A DNA stretch of 54,685 nucleotides from Fibrobacter succinogenes (GTDB lineage Bacteria > Fibrobacterota > Fibrobacteria > Fibrobacterales > Fibrobacteraceae). The DNA lies in NCBI GenBank assembly GCA_902761355.1, contig CACWJY010000020.1:1-54685 (forward strand), in the 5' to 3' direction. The notes under the pieces were generated by a model that saw only the letters and a program-made list of their open reading frames with translations, had not been told where the DNA came from and did not search any database. Shown here piece after piece: positions 27,703-36,043 of the stretch. Each line of letters starts with the position of its first letter. Position 1 is the stretch's first letter. The position numbers were made by a program, and so were the translations under genes.

Positions 27703-27790
27703 AGCTCGTTCGAACCAACCTTGCATAATCCTGTAGAACCCTTTAGGTGGAGCAAAATATAAAAGAGGTGACCACCCGTTGCCTCTAAAT

Positions 27791-27799
27791 TGCTACATT
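27791..27799 (+). promoter_or_regulatory. Extended -10-like box before the small membrane protein
   Basis: TGCTACATT followed by TGCACGCG and the ATG at 27809 leaves nine bases between box and start, so the leader would be only a few bases long. The surrounding TTGCTACATTTG matches the TTGCTATATTTG before tRNA-Arg with one difference. Confidence 0.4.
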
Positions 27800-27808
27800 T
27801 GCACGCGT

Positions 27809-28366
27809 ATGCAGATTCTTGAAAGTTTGGATTATTGGTTTTGGATTCCCGTATTGTTTTGGGTGGGACTGTATTTCTGGTTTTATCGCGTCACGTATCC
27901 GCGCTACATGAAAAAGTTGGTGGCGAAGGGTGTTAAATGGGCGTATGTTCCGTCTTGGCGGGGTTATTGGTTCCCGTTGGATTTTCTCTTTACGCTTTTG
28001 ATGGCGCTCGTTTCGGCCCTGCCTGCCATTTGGGTTATTTTTAGATGGCTTGATTTTCCGTGGTATTATGGCTTTGCTGTATCTCCGTTGTTTTATGTCG
28101 TGAGTGCTGTCCTTTGCCACAAGGCCAAGCGTAAAACGGCTGAACTCTACCAGTCGGCGTATTATTTGGAATACCGTAAGGTGCGCTATGAATCTGATAG
28201 CAAGGGAAATGTCCGAAACGAAATGGATCTCCATAACCGCACCATCTGGAGCTTTACCAAAAAGCTTAGGAATGCCGAAGCGCATGGTCGTTTGTGGAAA
28301 TATGTGAACGCTATGGCGAAAACAAAAAAGATTCCGCCTGATATTTATGCGGAGTCGATGTACTAA
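27809..28366 (+). CDS. Small membrane protein of unknown function
   Basis: The 185-residue protein has two clear N-terminal membrane segments (about 7-27 and 57-78), possibly a third (about 85-103), and a basic cytoplasmic tail with many Lys and Arg (about 105-175). It is rich in Trp, Phe and Tyr. I do not recognise the family. The ATG at 27809 is chosen over one at 27779 because of the -10-like box between them. It stands between the Ser-rich lipoprotein and the squalene synthase-lspA-rluD operon. Confidence 0.7.
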   Translation: MQILESLDYWFWIPVLFWVGLYFWFYRVTYPRYMKKLVAKGVKWAYVPSWRGYWFPLDFLFTLLMALVSALPAIWVIFRWLDFPWYYGFAVSPLFYVVSAVLCHKAKRKTAELYQSAYYLEYRKVRYESDSKGNVRNEMDLHNRTIWSFTKKLRNAEAHGRLWKYVNAMAKTKKIPPDIYAESMY

Positions 28367-28393
28367 TTTGAAATTCTGGATTAGAATTTCGAA
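28367..28393. other. Inverted repeat after the membrane protein gene
   Basis: An 8-bp stem GAAATTCT (28370-28377) and AGAATTTC (28383-28390) encloses loop GGATT and extends by TTT/GAA. It starts just after the stop codon but lacks a T-run, so it is a weak terminator or an RNA-stabilising hairpin. Confidence 0.45.
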
Positions 28394-28433
28394 ATTATCA
28401 AGCGAAGCGCGTCGAAGGGCCTAGAGAGCAAAT

Positions 28434-29543
28434 ATGTCGAATATTTTAGATTCAATTGGAGTTGGAGAGAACGTTCTGGATGGGCGTGCTGCTTGGAAAT
28501 ACGCCGAAGACATCTTGCTGCAGGTCTCTAGGACTTTTGCGCTGAATATCAACGTGCTTAAGGGCAAGCTCCACAAGAGTATTTTGCTTGCCTACTTGTA
28601 TTTGCGCATCGCAGATACGGTCGAAGACGATCCCGATATGAAGGCTTCTGAAAAAGAAGTCGTATTGGGTAAATTTGCCGAGATTTTTAAGACGGCGGAA
28701 CTCCATGAAGAGGCTGTGGCTGCTTTTGAAAAGGTTTTACCCGAAAGTTGGCATAAGTCGGAACATCCGTACATGAATCTTTGTCTGCATACGCATGTGG
28801 TGGTGCCGCTTTTGCGCGAACTCCCCGAAACGTATGCGGCTCCAGTACGTGCGGTTACGATTGAAATGTGCCATGGCATGGCGAAGTTTGCGCTGCGTCA
28901 GGAGGCGGCGCTCAGTTCTGGATGGTTTACGCTGGAGAGTGTCGCCGACCTTGATGAATACTGCTACTATGTGGCAGGAATTGTCGGAAAGCTTCTGTCG
29001 AATCTGTTTGCGGCCGATACCTGCTTGATTAATGAGGCCCGCAAGGCCGAAATGCAAAAGCTCGATGTGAGTTTCGGGCTTGCGTTGCAGGTGGCAAATA
29101 TTGTGAAGGACTGTGTCGAAGATTCGACGCGTCGAGTTTGCTTTGTGCCCGAAGAAATTTGCCGTCGTCACGGATTCGCTCATTCGTACGAGATGTTTGA
29201 AGTTCCTGTCAATCCTGCTTCGAAGGCGGATTTTGACAAGCGTCGTGCTGCCGTGATGGGCGAACTGGTGAATAAGGCTTGGGGGCATTTGGACGATGCC
29301 ATTGCCTATACCAAGTTAATTCCGAACGTAAAAATGCGTACAAGGTTGTTCTGCCTGTGGCCGCTTTTTATGGCTGCCGAGAACATGAAGCTGATTGGTG
29401 ACGGGTCTAGCCTTTTTGCTTCGGATAAAAAGGTCAAGATTACCCGCGATACCGTTAAGCTGATTATCAAGTCGACGACGTTGCATTTCTATTCGGATAG
29501 CTGGATTGAAAATTCTTACAAAAAATTAAAGGGAAGAGAATGA
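28434..29543 (+). CDS. Squalene/phytoene synthase family protein
   Basis: The 369-residue trans-isoprenyl diphosphate synthase, head-to-head type, has the first Asp-rich motif RIADTVEDD (Asp61-Asp65/66), the conserved LDEYCYYVAGIVG (about 173-185) and the second motif NIVKDCVED (222-230). The last is closer to squalene synthase than to phytoene synthase. Known reaction: two farnesyl diphosphates give squalene via presqualene diphosphate. The product here is inferred. The stop overlaps the lspA start (ATGA). A hopanoid or other squalene-derived lipid is possible, but no cyclase is in the window. Confidence 0.87.
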   Translation: MSNILDSIGVGENVLDGRAAWKYAEDILLQVSRTFALNINVLKGKLHKSILLAYLYLRIADTVEDDPDMKASEKEVVLGKFAEIFKTAELHEEAVAAFEKVLPESWHKSEHPYMNLCLHTHVVVPLLRELPETYAAPVRAVTIEMCHGMAKFALRQEAALSSGWFTLESVADLDEYCYYVAGIVGKLLSNLFAADTCLINEARKAEMQKLDVSFGLALQVANIVKDCVEDSTRRVCFVPEEICRRHGFAHSYEMFEVPVNPASKADFDKRRAAVMGELVNKAWGHLDDAIAYTKLIPNVKMRTRLFCLWPLFMAAENMKLIGDGSSLFASDKKVKITRDTVKLIIKSTTLHFYSDSWIENSYKKLKGRE

Positions 29544-30115
29544 AGTTCTATAATAAGTGGCCGTTTCATTTGGGTTTGATTGTTTTTAGTATTGTCGCAG
29601 ACCAGCTGACAAAAATTTGGGCGTTGGTGCGTTTTACCAATGAGACCGGTGCTCCGAACCACGATGTGATCAATGTTATTGGAGAGTTGGTTCGCTTTCA
29701 GCTGGTGTTCAACAAGGGGGCTGCATTCAGTAGTCGTCCGCAGGACTTGATGCCGTTTTTGCCGCCTTGGGTGTTTTTCCTTTTGATTTCGATTGTTGCG
29801 ACGATTGCCCTTTCGTGGTTTTACAAGTCCATTGACAAGCGTGACTGGATGAGTCGTCTTGGCGTAGTGATGATTTTGGGCGGTGCCGTTGGTAACTTTA
29901 TTGACCGCATGCGTATGCAGATGGTGGTTGATTTTATTGACTGCGATTTCCCTGACTTTATTATGGCGCGTTTTCCGACTTTTAACGTTGCAGATTCTTT
30001 TGTGACGGTTGGCGTTGCGATTGTGATTCTTTCGCCGGTTATTTTGAAGAAGATTCATCAAGAAATCAAGAACGAAAAAGAAGCTAAAACCGCAGCGGCA
30101 AAAGAGGAAAAATGA
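29540..30115 (+). CDS. lspA: Lipoprotein signal peptidase (signal peptidase II)
   Basis: The 191-residue inner membrane aspartyl protease cuts prolipoprotein signal peptides in front of the lipidated Cys. About four spans are visible. Family boxes present are DQLTK, FNKGAAFS (57-64), GNFIDR with catalytic Asp122, and FNVADS with catalytic Asp152. A charged Lys/Glu/Ala tail ends the protein. It overlaps both neighbours by ATGA junctions. It would process the several lipoproteins encoded in this window. Confidence 0.97.
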   Translation: MKFYNKWPFHLGLIVFSIVADQLTKIWALVRFTNETGAPNHDVINVIGELVRFQLVFNKGAAFSSRPQDLMPFLPPWVFFLLISIVATIALSWFYKSIDKRDWMSRLGVVMILGGAVGNFIDRMRMQMVVDFIDCDFPDFIMARFPTFNVADSFVTVGVAIVILSPVILKKIHQEIKNEKEAKTAAAKEEK

Positions 30116-31389
30116 ATTATCTCGTAGAAGAAAAACACGCTGGTGAACGCATCGACAAGTTCCTTGTGGGTGTTATGGATAACGTGTCCCGTACGGATGT
30201 CCAAAAGCTGATTGCCGCCGGTGAAGTCAAGGTCGGCGGTGTGGTCTCGCCCAAGAATTTCCGCGTCGAAGCGGGGATGGTCGTGGTGGTGGACAAGGTC
30301 CCTGAAAAAGAGGCTAGCACTCTGGAACCTGAGAACATTCCGCTTGATATTGTCTACGAGGATGACGATATTGTCGTTTTGAACAAGCCGCGTAACTTGG
30401 TGGTGCACCCCGGCAATGGCGTGCAGAATGGAACGTTGGCGGCGGGTCTCCTGTATCACTTTAAAGAAAATTTGTCTGCAGTGAACGGTCCGTTACGCCC
30501 GGGCATTGTCCATCGACTGGACAAGGATACACCAGGGCTTATGGTGGTCGCGAAAAATGATGCTGCACACAGGCATTTGGCGCATCAGCTTGAAACCCGC
30601 ACACTGCATCGTACCTATAATGCCCTGGTGTGGGGGCATCCCCGCGACTTGGAAGGGACAATCGATGCCCCCATCGGGCGTAACCCCAAGAATCGCCTGA
30701 AAATGGCTGTCGTTAGTGACGGCAAGCCCTCTCGCACGCATTTTGTGGCCAAGAAATTCTTTGCCTTTGCAACCCTTTTGGAATTGCAACTGGAATCGGG
30801 CCGTACGCACCAGATCCGCGTCCATAGCCGCTATATGGGGCATCCGGTCGTGGGTGATCCGCTGTACGATGGCCGCGACGGTTGCTTGAATCGTGTTTCT
30901 CCCTTGATGAAGGATATTGCGGCGAAGGTCCTCGAAATCGCTCCGGCGCAGCTTTTGCAGGCTGTCAAGATTGAACTGATTCACCCGACGACGGGCAAGA
31001 AAATGAAGTTCAAGGTGCCTCTTGAAAAGCCTTTTGAACAAGTTCTCAAGCTCCTCAAGAAGGAGTGTCCGATGGATGCTCCCGTATACGACGACGAGGA
31101 TGAAGGCTTCCGTGATTTCGACCCCGAAATGCGTTATTTCGAAGAAGAGGAAGAATTCGACGACGAAGAACCACTGGCTCTTTTCCCCGAAGAGGTCGCC
31201 CCTTACAAAGAACGCAAGACGCGTGCTCAACGTTTTGCCGAACGTGCCGCCAATGCCGCTAATCGCAAGGCTAAAGCTGCAGAACGCAAGCGTATCAAGC
31301 AAGAAAAGGCTGCCCGCAAGCGCGGCATTGCTCCAGAAGACTTCGTTCAGCCCGGTTACGAGCCGACGATTGATCCTGATTTACTTTAA
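30112..31389 (+). CDS. rluD: RluD-type 23S rRNA pseudouridine synthase with long charged tail
   Basis: The 425-residue protein has an N-terminal S4 RNA-binding domain (about 10-60) and a RluA-family catalytic domain with RPGIVHRLDKDTPGL (catalytic Asp137) and GRTHQIRVHSRYMGHPVVGDPLY. Known role: isomerising uridines in 23S rRNA helix 69. After about residue 320 an unusual extension of roughly 100 residues appears, first acidic (Asp/Glu/Phe), then Lys/Arg/Ala-rich and probably helical. That tail is not part of the usual enzyme and may bind RNA or ribosomal protein. It is the last gene of the operon and overlaps lspA by 4 bases. Confidence 0.93.
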   Translation: MNYLVEEKHAGERIDKFLVGVMDNVSRTDVQKLIAAGEVKVGGVVSPKNFRVEAGMVVVVDKVPEKEASTLEPENIPLDIVYEDDDIVVLNKPRNLVVHPGNGVQNGTLAAGLLYHFKENLSAVNGPLRPGIVHRLDKDTPGLMVVAKNDAAHRHLAHQLETRTLHRTYNALVWGHPRDLEGTIDAPIGRNPKNRLKMAVVSDGKPSRTHFVAKKFFAFATLLELQLESGRTHQIRVHSRYMGHPVVGDPLYDGRDGCLNRVSPLMKDIAAKVLEIAPAQLLQAVKIELIHPTTGKKMKFKVPLEKPFEQVLKLLKKECPMDAPVYDDEDEGFRDFDPEMRYFEEEEEFDDEEPLALFPEEVAPYKERKTRAQRFAERAANAANRKAKAAERKRIKQEKAARKRGIAPEDFVQPGYEPTIDPDLL

Positions 31390-31400
31390 GTTTCTTTCTC

Positions 31401-31430
31401 AAAAAAGGCTCCCCAAAGGGAGCCTTTTTT
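31401..31430. terminator. Bidirectional terminator between rluD and alr
   Basis: AAAAAAGGCTCCC and GGGAGCCTTTTTT form a 13-bp stem with loop CAAA. It is A-rich on one side and T-rich on the other, so it serves both convergent genes. Confidence 0.96.
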
Positions 31431-31448
31431 AGTTTATATAGATTTTAT

Positions 31449-32672
31449 CTATCGCAGCGGGTATTCCTTGTAGTCCTTGACGCCAAATTCCTGACGTAGG
31501 TAGTCCCAGCGGACCAGACGGTTTTTCCAGTAGTACTTACGGTAGAGGCGGCGTGCGACGCGGCTAGTCAGTTCGTACGGAATGGTGTGGTGGTCGTCTG
31601 CGACGCTTTCCATCGAAATTCTGAAGTCGAGTTCTCCATTGACGACATCGACGGTTTCGCCGACTTGTACGTCTGGAATGTGGCTTACGTCGACCATGGT
31701 GGCATCCATGCACACTCGGCCAAGAATCGGGCAGAGCTGGCCACGGATAAAGACGAATCCCTTGTTGTATTCGCCGCGCAAGTAACCGTCGCCGTAACCG
31801 ATGGCGATGGTTGCGATGCGCGTGGGCTGCTGAGCCATCCAGTAGCCGCCGTAACTCACGGTTTCACCGGGCTTTACGTCGTGGATGTGGCGAATGGTGG
31901 ACTTGATTTTCATGACAGGCTTGATCGGCCACGGCGAGGGGGCTGCGCCCATGCAGTTGTAACCGTAAAGGGCGAGGCCGGGGCGAACCATGTCAAAATG
32001 GCTTTCGGGGCGGGTGAGCGTGCCGGCCGAGCTGCTGCAGTGGCAGATTTCGGGGCGGAGGCCTTCGGCTTCGAGTACGTCGACCAGGCGGGTGAATCGC
32101 TGAATCTGGATGTCGGTTTTGGGATTCCCCGGCATGTCGGCGGTAGCAAGGTGGGTGAACATGCCTTCGAACTTAAGGTTCTTGAGGCTGAGCGCTGCTC
32201 GAATGTTGTTGAAGTCTTCGGCGTCGAAACCGTAGCGGTTCATGCCGGTGTCAATGGCGAGGTGCGCCTTGCAGCTCGTTCCCGTTTCTTTTAGGAACTG
32301 GTCGAATGCCATGGCGGTACGGATGTCCGTAATGGCTGCGGTCAGCTGGAATTCTACAAAATAGGCGAAATCGGCAGGGGTGCAGGGGCCAAGTACCAGA
32401 ATCGGCAGGTCCATGCCATATTGACGGAGCAACATACCTTCGCTAATGTGGGCGACGCCCAGGTAGTCGGCACCGCCGAATTTGGCGGCAAAGGAGCAGG
32501 CGAGGCTTCCGTGGCCGTAAGAATCCGCTTTTACGGGGAGCAGGATCTTGGTGTTGGCGGGGATTTGGCTCCTAATAAATTGAATGTTGTTACAGAGGGC
32601 GTCCAGGTTGATTTCTATCCAATTCGGGCGTGCAATCTTATTTAAGTCGGGAGGAGTACTCAAAAGTTTCAT
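31449..32672 (-). CDS. alr: Alanine racemase
   Basis: The 407-residue PLP enzyme interconverts L- and D-alanine for peptidoglycan. The PLP lysine lies in PVKADSYGHG (Lys48), with GLALYGYN, the SYGGYW region and RVCMDATMVDVS (second-subunit contact with Met). The length is slightly above the usual 360-380 because of an N-terminal lead and a C-terminal basic tail (LYRKYYWKNRL onward). TATATT lies nine bases before the ATG, so it is probably nearly leaderless. It stands alone between rluD and pyrD. Confidence 0.97.
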   Translation of the reverse strand: MKLLSTPPDLNKIARPNWIEINLDALCNNIQFIRSQIPANTKILLPVKADSYGHGSLACSFAAKFGGADYLGVAHISEGMLLRQYGMDLPILVLGPCTPADFAYFVEFQLTAAITDIRTAMAFDQFLKETGTSCKAHLAIDTGMNRYGFDAEDFNNIRAALSLKNLKFEGMFTHLATADMPGNPKTDIQIQRFTRLVDVLEAEGLRPEICHCSSSAGTLTRPESHFDMVRPGLALYGYNCMGAAPSPWPIKPVMKIKSTIRHIHDVKPGETVSYGGYWMAQQPTRIATIAIGYGDGYLRGEYNKGFVFIRGQLCPILGRVCMDATMVDVSHIPDVQVGETVDVVNGELDFRISMESVADDHHTIPYELTSRVARRLYRKYYWKNRLVRWDYLRQEFGVKDYKEYPLR

Positions 32673-32681
32673 GATGTAAGA

Positions 32682-32690
32682 AATATAACA
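32682..32690 (-). promoter_or_regulatory. Extended -10 box before alr
   Basis: The minus-strand string TGTTATATT (TGn plus TATATT) ends nine bases before the alr ATG at 32672. No SD is seen in the intervening bases. Confidence 0.5.
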
Positions 32691-32770
32691 ATAAAAGATG
32701 ATTTGGACTAACTCATTTTTCTATCTTATGGATATAGCTGTTTGACGCTGACACCATCATGAGGCTGCAT

Positions 32771-33958
32771 ATGTCTTTTAATTGTGTGAATCACGAGTAT
32801 TATTTGAATTTTGGCGACCGCGTTTTGGCGCTCATTCGTCGCATTTTCCATAACAATCCCGAGTTCCGCCACGATTCCTTGAAACATGTGGCGCGATTTG
32901 CCCCGATTATCCCCTTTATGGGGGCGCGACCTGATTTGAGCAAGACCCTTAAGCGCGTGATTACGTTCCCGGACCATAGCAATTCCCTGTATTTGGGGTG
33001 TCCCATTATCTTGGCCGCAGGTGCAAACAAGACGGCAAAACGTATTTGTGACTATGCGAACATGGGTTTTGGTGGCATTACCGTTGGAACGGCAACCCGC
33101 AAGTTCCGCGAAGGTAATACGCACCGTCCGCGCATTGGCTTTTTAGAAAGTGAACGTGCCATTCATAACAGCATGGGCCTTAACAACGAGGGTGTCGAAA
33201 TCATTGCGCGCCGTACTGACGAACAGCTGACTAAGGCTCATAAGGTGGGACTTTGCGTAGGTGTTTCTGTGGCCGAGACTCCGGGCCTTACCAATGATGA
33301 AGACAAGCTGAACGATTTGCTCGAAAGTTTTGCCATTGCATACAAGGCGGGCGATTATATCGAAATTAATGTGAGCTGCCCCAATACGGGTGAAGCCCGT
33401 GTCGACATGGACTTGACGCTTACGGAACGTATCTTTGGCGAAATCATGAAGTACCGTAATGCGCAGGCTATCCGTAAGGCTGTCTATGCAAAGATTAGCC
33501 CCGATCTTTCGGAACGTCATCTGGTCAATATCATGGATATGTTGGTGCGTACGGGTGTGAACGGCGTTGTGGTGGGGAATACGTATCCCACTAAAAAAAT
33601 CAGCGAACTGCCGGTCGAAACCAAGTTCGAGGATTTGACCCCGCTCCGTGCCGATGGAGACTGCGGTGGCATGTCGGGCAGGCCGCTTTACGAAAACATG
33701 ATGTGGAACGTGACCTATATCCGCACGCACTATCCTGAAATCAGCGTGATTGCTTGCGGCGGCATTGACCATGGCTTTAAGGTTTATGACCTAATCAAGC
33801 TCGGTGTCGATGCGGTAGAATGTTACTCGGTGGTGGCTTTCCGCTGGATGGCCGCCCATGCCATGCGCAAGGAACTTGAAGCGGCCTTGAACGAAGAAGG
33901 CTACAAGACGTTAACGGATTACGACGATCACAATCCGAAACAGACGAAAATTGTATAA
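32771..33958 (+). CDS. pyrD: Dihydroorotate dehydrogenase (class 2-like)
   Basis: The 395-residue flavoprotein of pyrimidine synthesis oxidises dihydroorotate to orotate. GAGANKTAKR, GFGGITVGTAT, HNSMGLNNEG (like the class 2 N-R-M-G-F-N-N pattern), INVSCPNT, KISPDLS and GGIDHG (FMN phosphate site) mark the family. The class 2 type uses quinone as electron acceptor and is membrane-bound; here the acceptor is inferred. The start at 32771 is favoured because GAGG lies about 6-8 bases before it; an ATG at 32759 is also in frame. It is divergent from alr. Confidence 0.9.
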   Translation: MSFNCVNHEYYLNFGDRVLALIRRIFHNNPEFRHDSLKHVARFAPIIPFMGARPDLSKTLKRVITFPDHSNSLYLGCPIILAAGANKTAKRICDYANMGFGGITVGTATRKFREGNTHRPRIGFLESERAIHNSMGLNNEGVEIIARRTDEQLTKAHKVGLCVGVSVAETPGLTNDEDKLNDLLESFAIAYKAGDYIEINVSCPNTGEARVDMDLTLTERIFGEIMKYRNAQAIRKAVYAKISPDLSERHLVNIMDMLVRTGVNGVVVGNTYPTKKISELPVETKFEDLTPLRADGDCGGMSGRPLYENMMWNVTYIRTHYPEISVIACGGIDHGFKVYDLIKLGVDAVECYSVVAFRWMAAHAMRKELEAALNEEGYKTLTDYDDHNPKQTKIV

Positions 33959-33981
33959 AAACGCGTACTTTTAGTTTGTGT

Positions 33982-34758
33982 ATGAAAAAAACTTTTATTC
34001 GTAATACGGTTCTCGCTTTTTTATTGGCTGCAGGGACCAGTTTTGCTGTCCCTTGGTTGGGCGTGACCTTTAAAAAATCCACGTTCGAAAATCACCTAGC
34101 CTTAAACGTGATTGGGGTGCATCCGGAATCGGGGTGTTTCCCGGCTGGAATGTTAGCGGGCGATATGATTGTGGGGATTGCAGGAAAACCGCTTACGGAT
34201 ATGTCGCAGATACAGTCTGTTGTCGCTGGTGGCAAGGCGGGGCAAAAGGTCAAAATCGAAATTGCCCGCGAGGGTAAAAAGAAAACGTTGACGGTCGCGC
34301 TGACAGAACGCCCCGATGATATCAGCAGCCTTACGGGTTCTGCCATAGGCAGTAAAATCGCAAAATTCGGCGAAAACTTTTACAAGAATGGCGAAAAACG
34401 TAAGCAAAAGCCTACCGCGACATTACTTGACTTTTGGGCGACATGGTGTGGTCCTTGTCGAAAGACGCTCCCGGTGCTTGCCAACATTTATAATAAGTAT
34501 AGCAGCAAGGGCCTAGAGGTGATTGGCATTGCCGACGAATCGGTTGATGTATTGAATGCCTTTTATGCACAGCAGCATGCATCGCCTTATCCGCTTTACC
34601 GCGACGCAAAAAAAGAAATGTGGATGCGGTATGGAATTCATGCCGTGCCGACTTTGATGCTTTTGGATAAAGATGGCTATATCAAGCGCGTCTGGAGCGG
34701 TGCTCCCAGCGAGTACATGATAGAGCAGATTTTAAAAGACGTAATCGTCGAAAAGTAA
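33982..34758 (+). CDS. Exported PDZ-thioredoxin fusion protein
   Basis: The 258-residue protein has a signal peptide (about 1-22, cleavage after FAV or SFA). A PDZ domain (about 25-110) follows, with PAGMLAGDMIVGIAGKPLTD, the typical ligand-loop and alpha segment. A short linker leads to a TlpA-type thioredoxin domain (about 140-258) with the redox site WCGPC (155-159) and the cis-Pro segment HAVPTLML. Inferred: a periplasmic thiol-disulfide enzyme whose PDZ domain brings it to client C-termini. Its start has no SD; TACTTT lies ten bases before the ATG. It may help cytochrome c maturation or the Cys-rich lipoproteins. Confidence 0.88.
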   Translation: MKKTFIRNTVLAFLLAAGTSFAVPWLGVTFKKSTFENHLALNVIGVHPESGCFPAGMLAGDMIVGIAGKPLTDMSQIQSVVAGGKAGQKVKIEIAREGKKKTLTVALTERPDDISSLTGSAIGSKIAKFGENFYKNGEKRKQKPTATLLDFWATWCGPCRKTLPVLANIYNKYSSKGLEVIGIADESVDVLNAFYAQQHASPYPLYRDAKKEMWMRYGIHAVPTLMLLDKDGYIKRVWSGAPSEYMIEQILKDVIVEK

Positions 34759-34761
34759 TTT

Positions 34762-35355
34762 TTACGGATCCAGCAGTTCGCCGCGGATGACTTCGATCTG
34801 ATCGCCGACAAGGCTGATGATATTGGTCGGGTTGATTTCTATCGGGCCGCAGTCTACCATCATTTCGACGGAATGTTCGAAGGTTTTCCAGATTTCGTCC
34901 GGTTCGTACATTTCTTCTTCGGTGAGCTTGGCGGCCGTACTTAAGATGGGCTTGTCGAAATGCTGGAACAGTTCCTTGAAGAACGGGTGTGTCGGCATCC
35001 TTACGCCAATTTCGGGGCGCTTTACGTCGAGTCGACGCGCGATATGCGGGTCGGCGGGGAGAATAAAGGTGTATGGTCCCGGTACGCGAGGCTTCATGAT
35101 GTTGAATGCAAAATTGTCGACGCGGGCGTAGTCGGTCGCCTTGCGGATATCTGGAATAATGAGGGCCATGAAGAATTTCTTCATCGGCTTCTTGAGGGCG
35201 TAAAGCTTGTGAATGGCCTTGGGGGATTCGGCATTACAGCCGATGGCGTAACCGGATTCGGTCGGGTAGAGCACAAGGCCGTCGTCTTCGAGGGCGGCTG
35301 CGGCGAGCTTAACAATTCTTGCCTGTGGATTTTGCGGATGAACTTCGAAACGCAT
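34762..35355 (-). CDS. YciO-like protein (YrdC/Sua5 superfamily)
   Basis: The 197-residue protein of the YrdC fold, which binds nucleotides and RNA, matches the YciO branch by YPTESGYAIGC, GPYTFILPA, IGVRMPTHP and ILSTAAKL. Known: YrdC/TsaC makes threonylcarbamoyl-AMP for tRNA t6A; YciO is a related enzyme whose role is less clear. The ATG at 35355 is chosen over an upstream extension with no SD. It ends 3 bases from the PDZ-thioredoxin stop (convergent) and is divergent from the cytochrome module. Confidence 0.85.
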   Translation of the reverse strand: MRFEVHPQNPQARIVKLAAAALEDDGLVLYPTESGYAIGCNAESPKAIHKLYALKKPMKKFFMALIIPDIRKATDYARVDNFAFNIMKPRVPGPYTFILPADPHIARRLDVKRPEIGVRMPTHPFFKELFQHFDKPILSTAAKLTEEEMYEPDEIWKTFEHSVEMMVDCGPIEINPTNIISLVGDQIEVIRGELLDP

Positions 35356-35505
35356 TGTAAAAAGTCTTAGTAAGGGGTTAATCCTGTTTTTTGCAGTAAT
35401 ATATATAAATATTGTGAAAAAATTCAAAAAAACGACAATAAGTTTTACTAAAATTTGAAAGTTGATGTTGGGTGTTTTGATTATAGATGGAGTGGATTAA
35501 GGCCG

Positions 35506-36027
35506 ATGCGCAATTGGGTTCTTGTTACTATTGCGGTCTTGTTCGCCTTTTTTGCAGCGGATTTTTTGACGGCTGAGCCTCGTATGCCTGAACGTGCGAT
35601 GGGTGATATCCCGTTTGACCATTCGCAACATATTGATTCGATTGGTTTGGATTGTGCAGCGTGCCATACGGGTTCGCGTTTGACGTTTAAAGCCTATATG
35701 CCCTCAAAGGCAGATTGTATGGATTGTCATAGGCTTCCGTTGACCGAAAATGTTGGAATCGAAAAATTGGATTCTGTTTTGAAGGTGTCTGACGATAAAC
35801 CATGGTCGCATAAGCGGATTTTGCCGGAACATGTGGTGTTTCATCATGGCGTCCATGATGCGGCAGGGGTTTCCTGTAGCGATTGCCACGGAAAGGGATT
35901 TTTTCAGAATCGTTATGGTGGCGAAGTCTTTAGGATGCAAAGCTGCTTAAAGTGCCATCGAGGCGAATCGTTTAAAGAAAAGGGCTTTAAACCGGCGGCA
36001 ACGTACTGTGCCGCTTGCCACCGCTAG
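35506..36027 (+). CDS. Membrane-anchored pentaheme cytochrome c (ActA/Qrc-like)
   Basis: The 173-residue protein has one N-terminal signal-anchor (about 4-23) and five heme c sites: CAACH (50-54), CMDCH (71-75), CSDCH (124-128), CLKCH (147-151) and CAACH (168-172). Single His residues such as in FDHSQH and FHHGVH can supply distal ligands, the cytochrome c7-like style. The start at 35506 has AAGG five bases before; the open frame extends to 35455 without a signal. Known: ActA of Alternative Complex III and QrcA are membrane-linked multiheme cytochromes. Inferred: the electron exit or entry subunit of the complex encoded by the next three genes. Confidence 0.92.
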   Translation: MRNWVLVTIAVLFAFFAADFLTAEPRMPERAMGDIPFDHSQHIDSIGLDCAACHTGSRLTFKAYMPSKADCMDCHRLPLTENVGIEKLDSVLKVSDDKPWSHKRILPEHVVFHHGVHDAAGVSCSDCHGKGFFQNRYGGEVFRMQSCLKCHRGESFKEKGFKPAATYCAACHR

Positions 36028-36043
36028 GCTGGTAAGGTATCTT

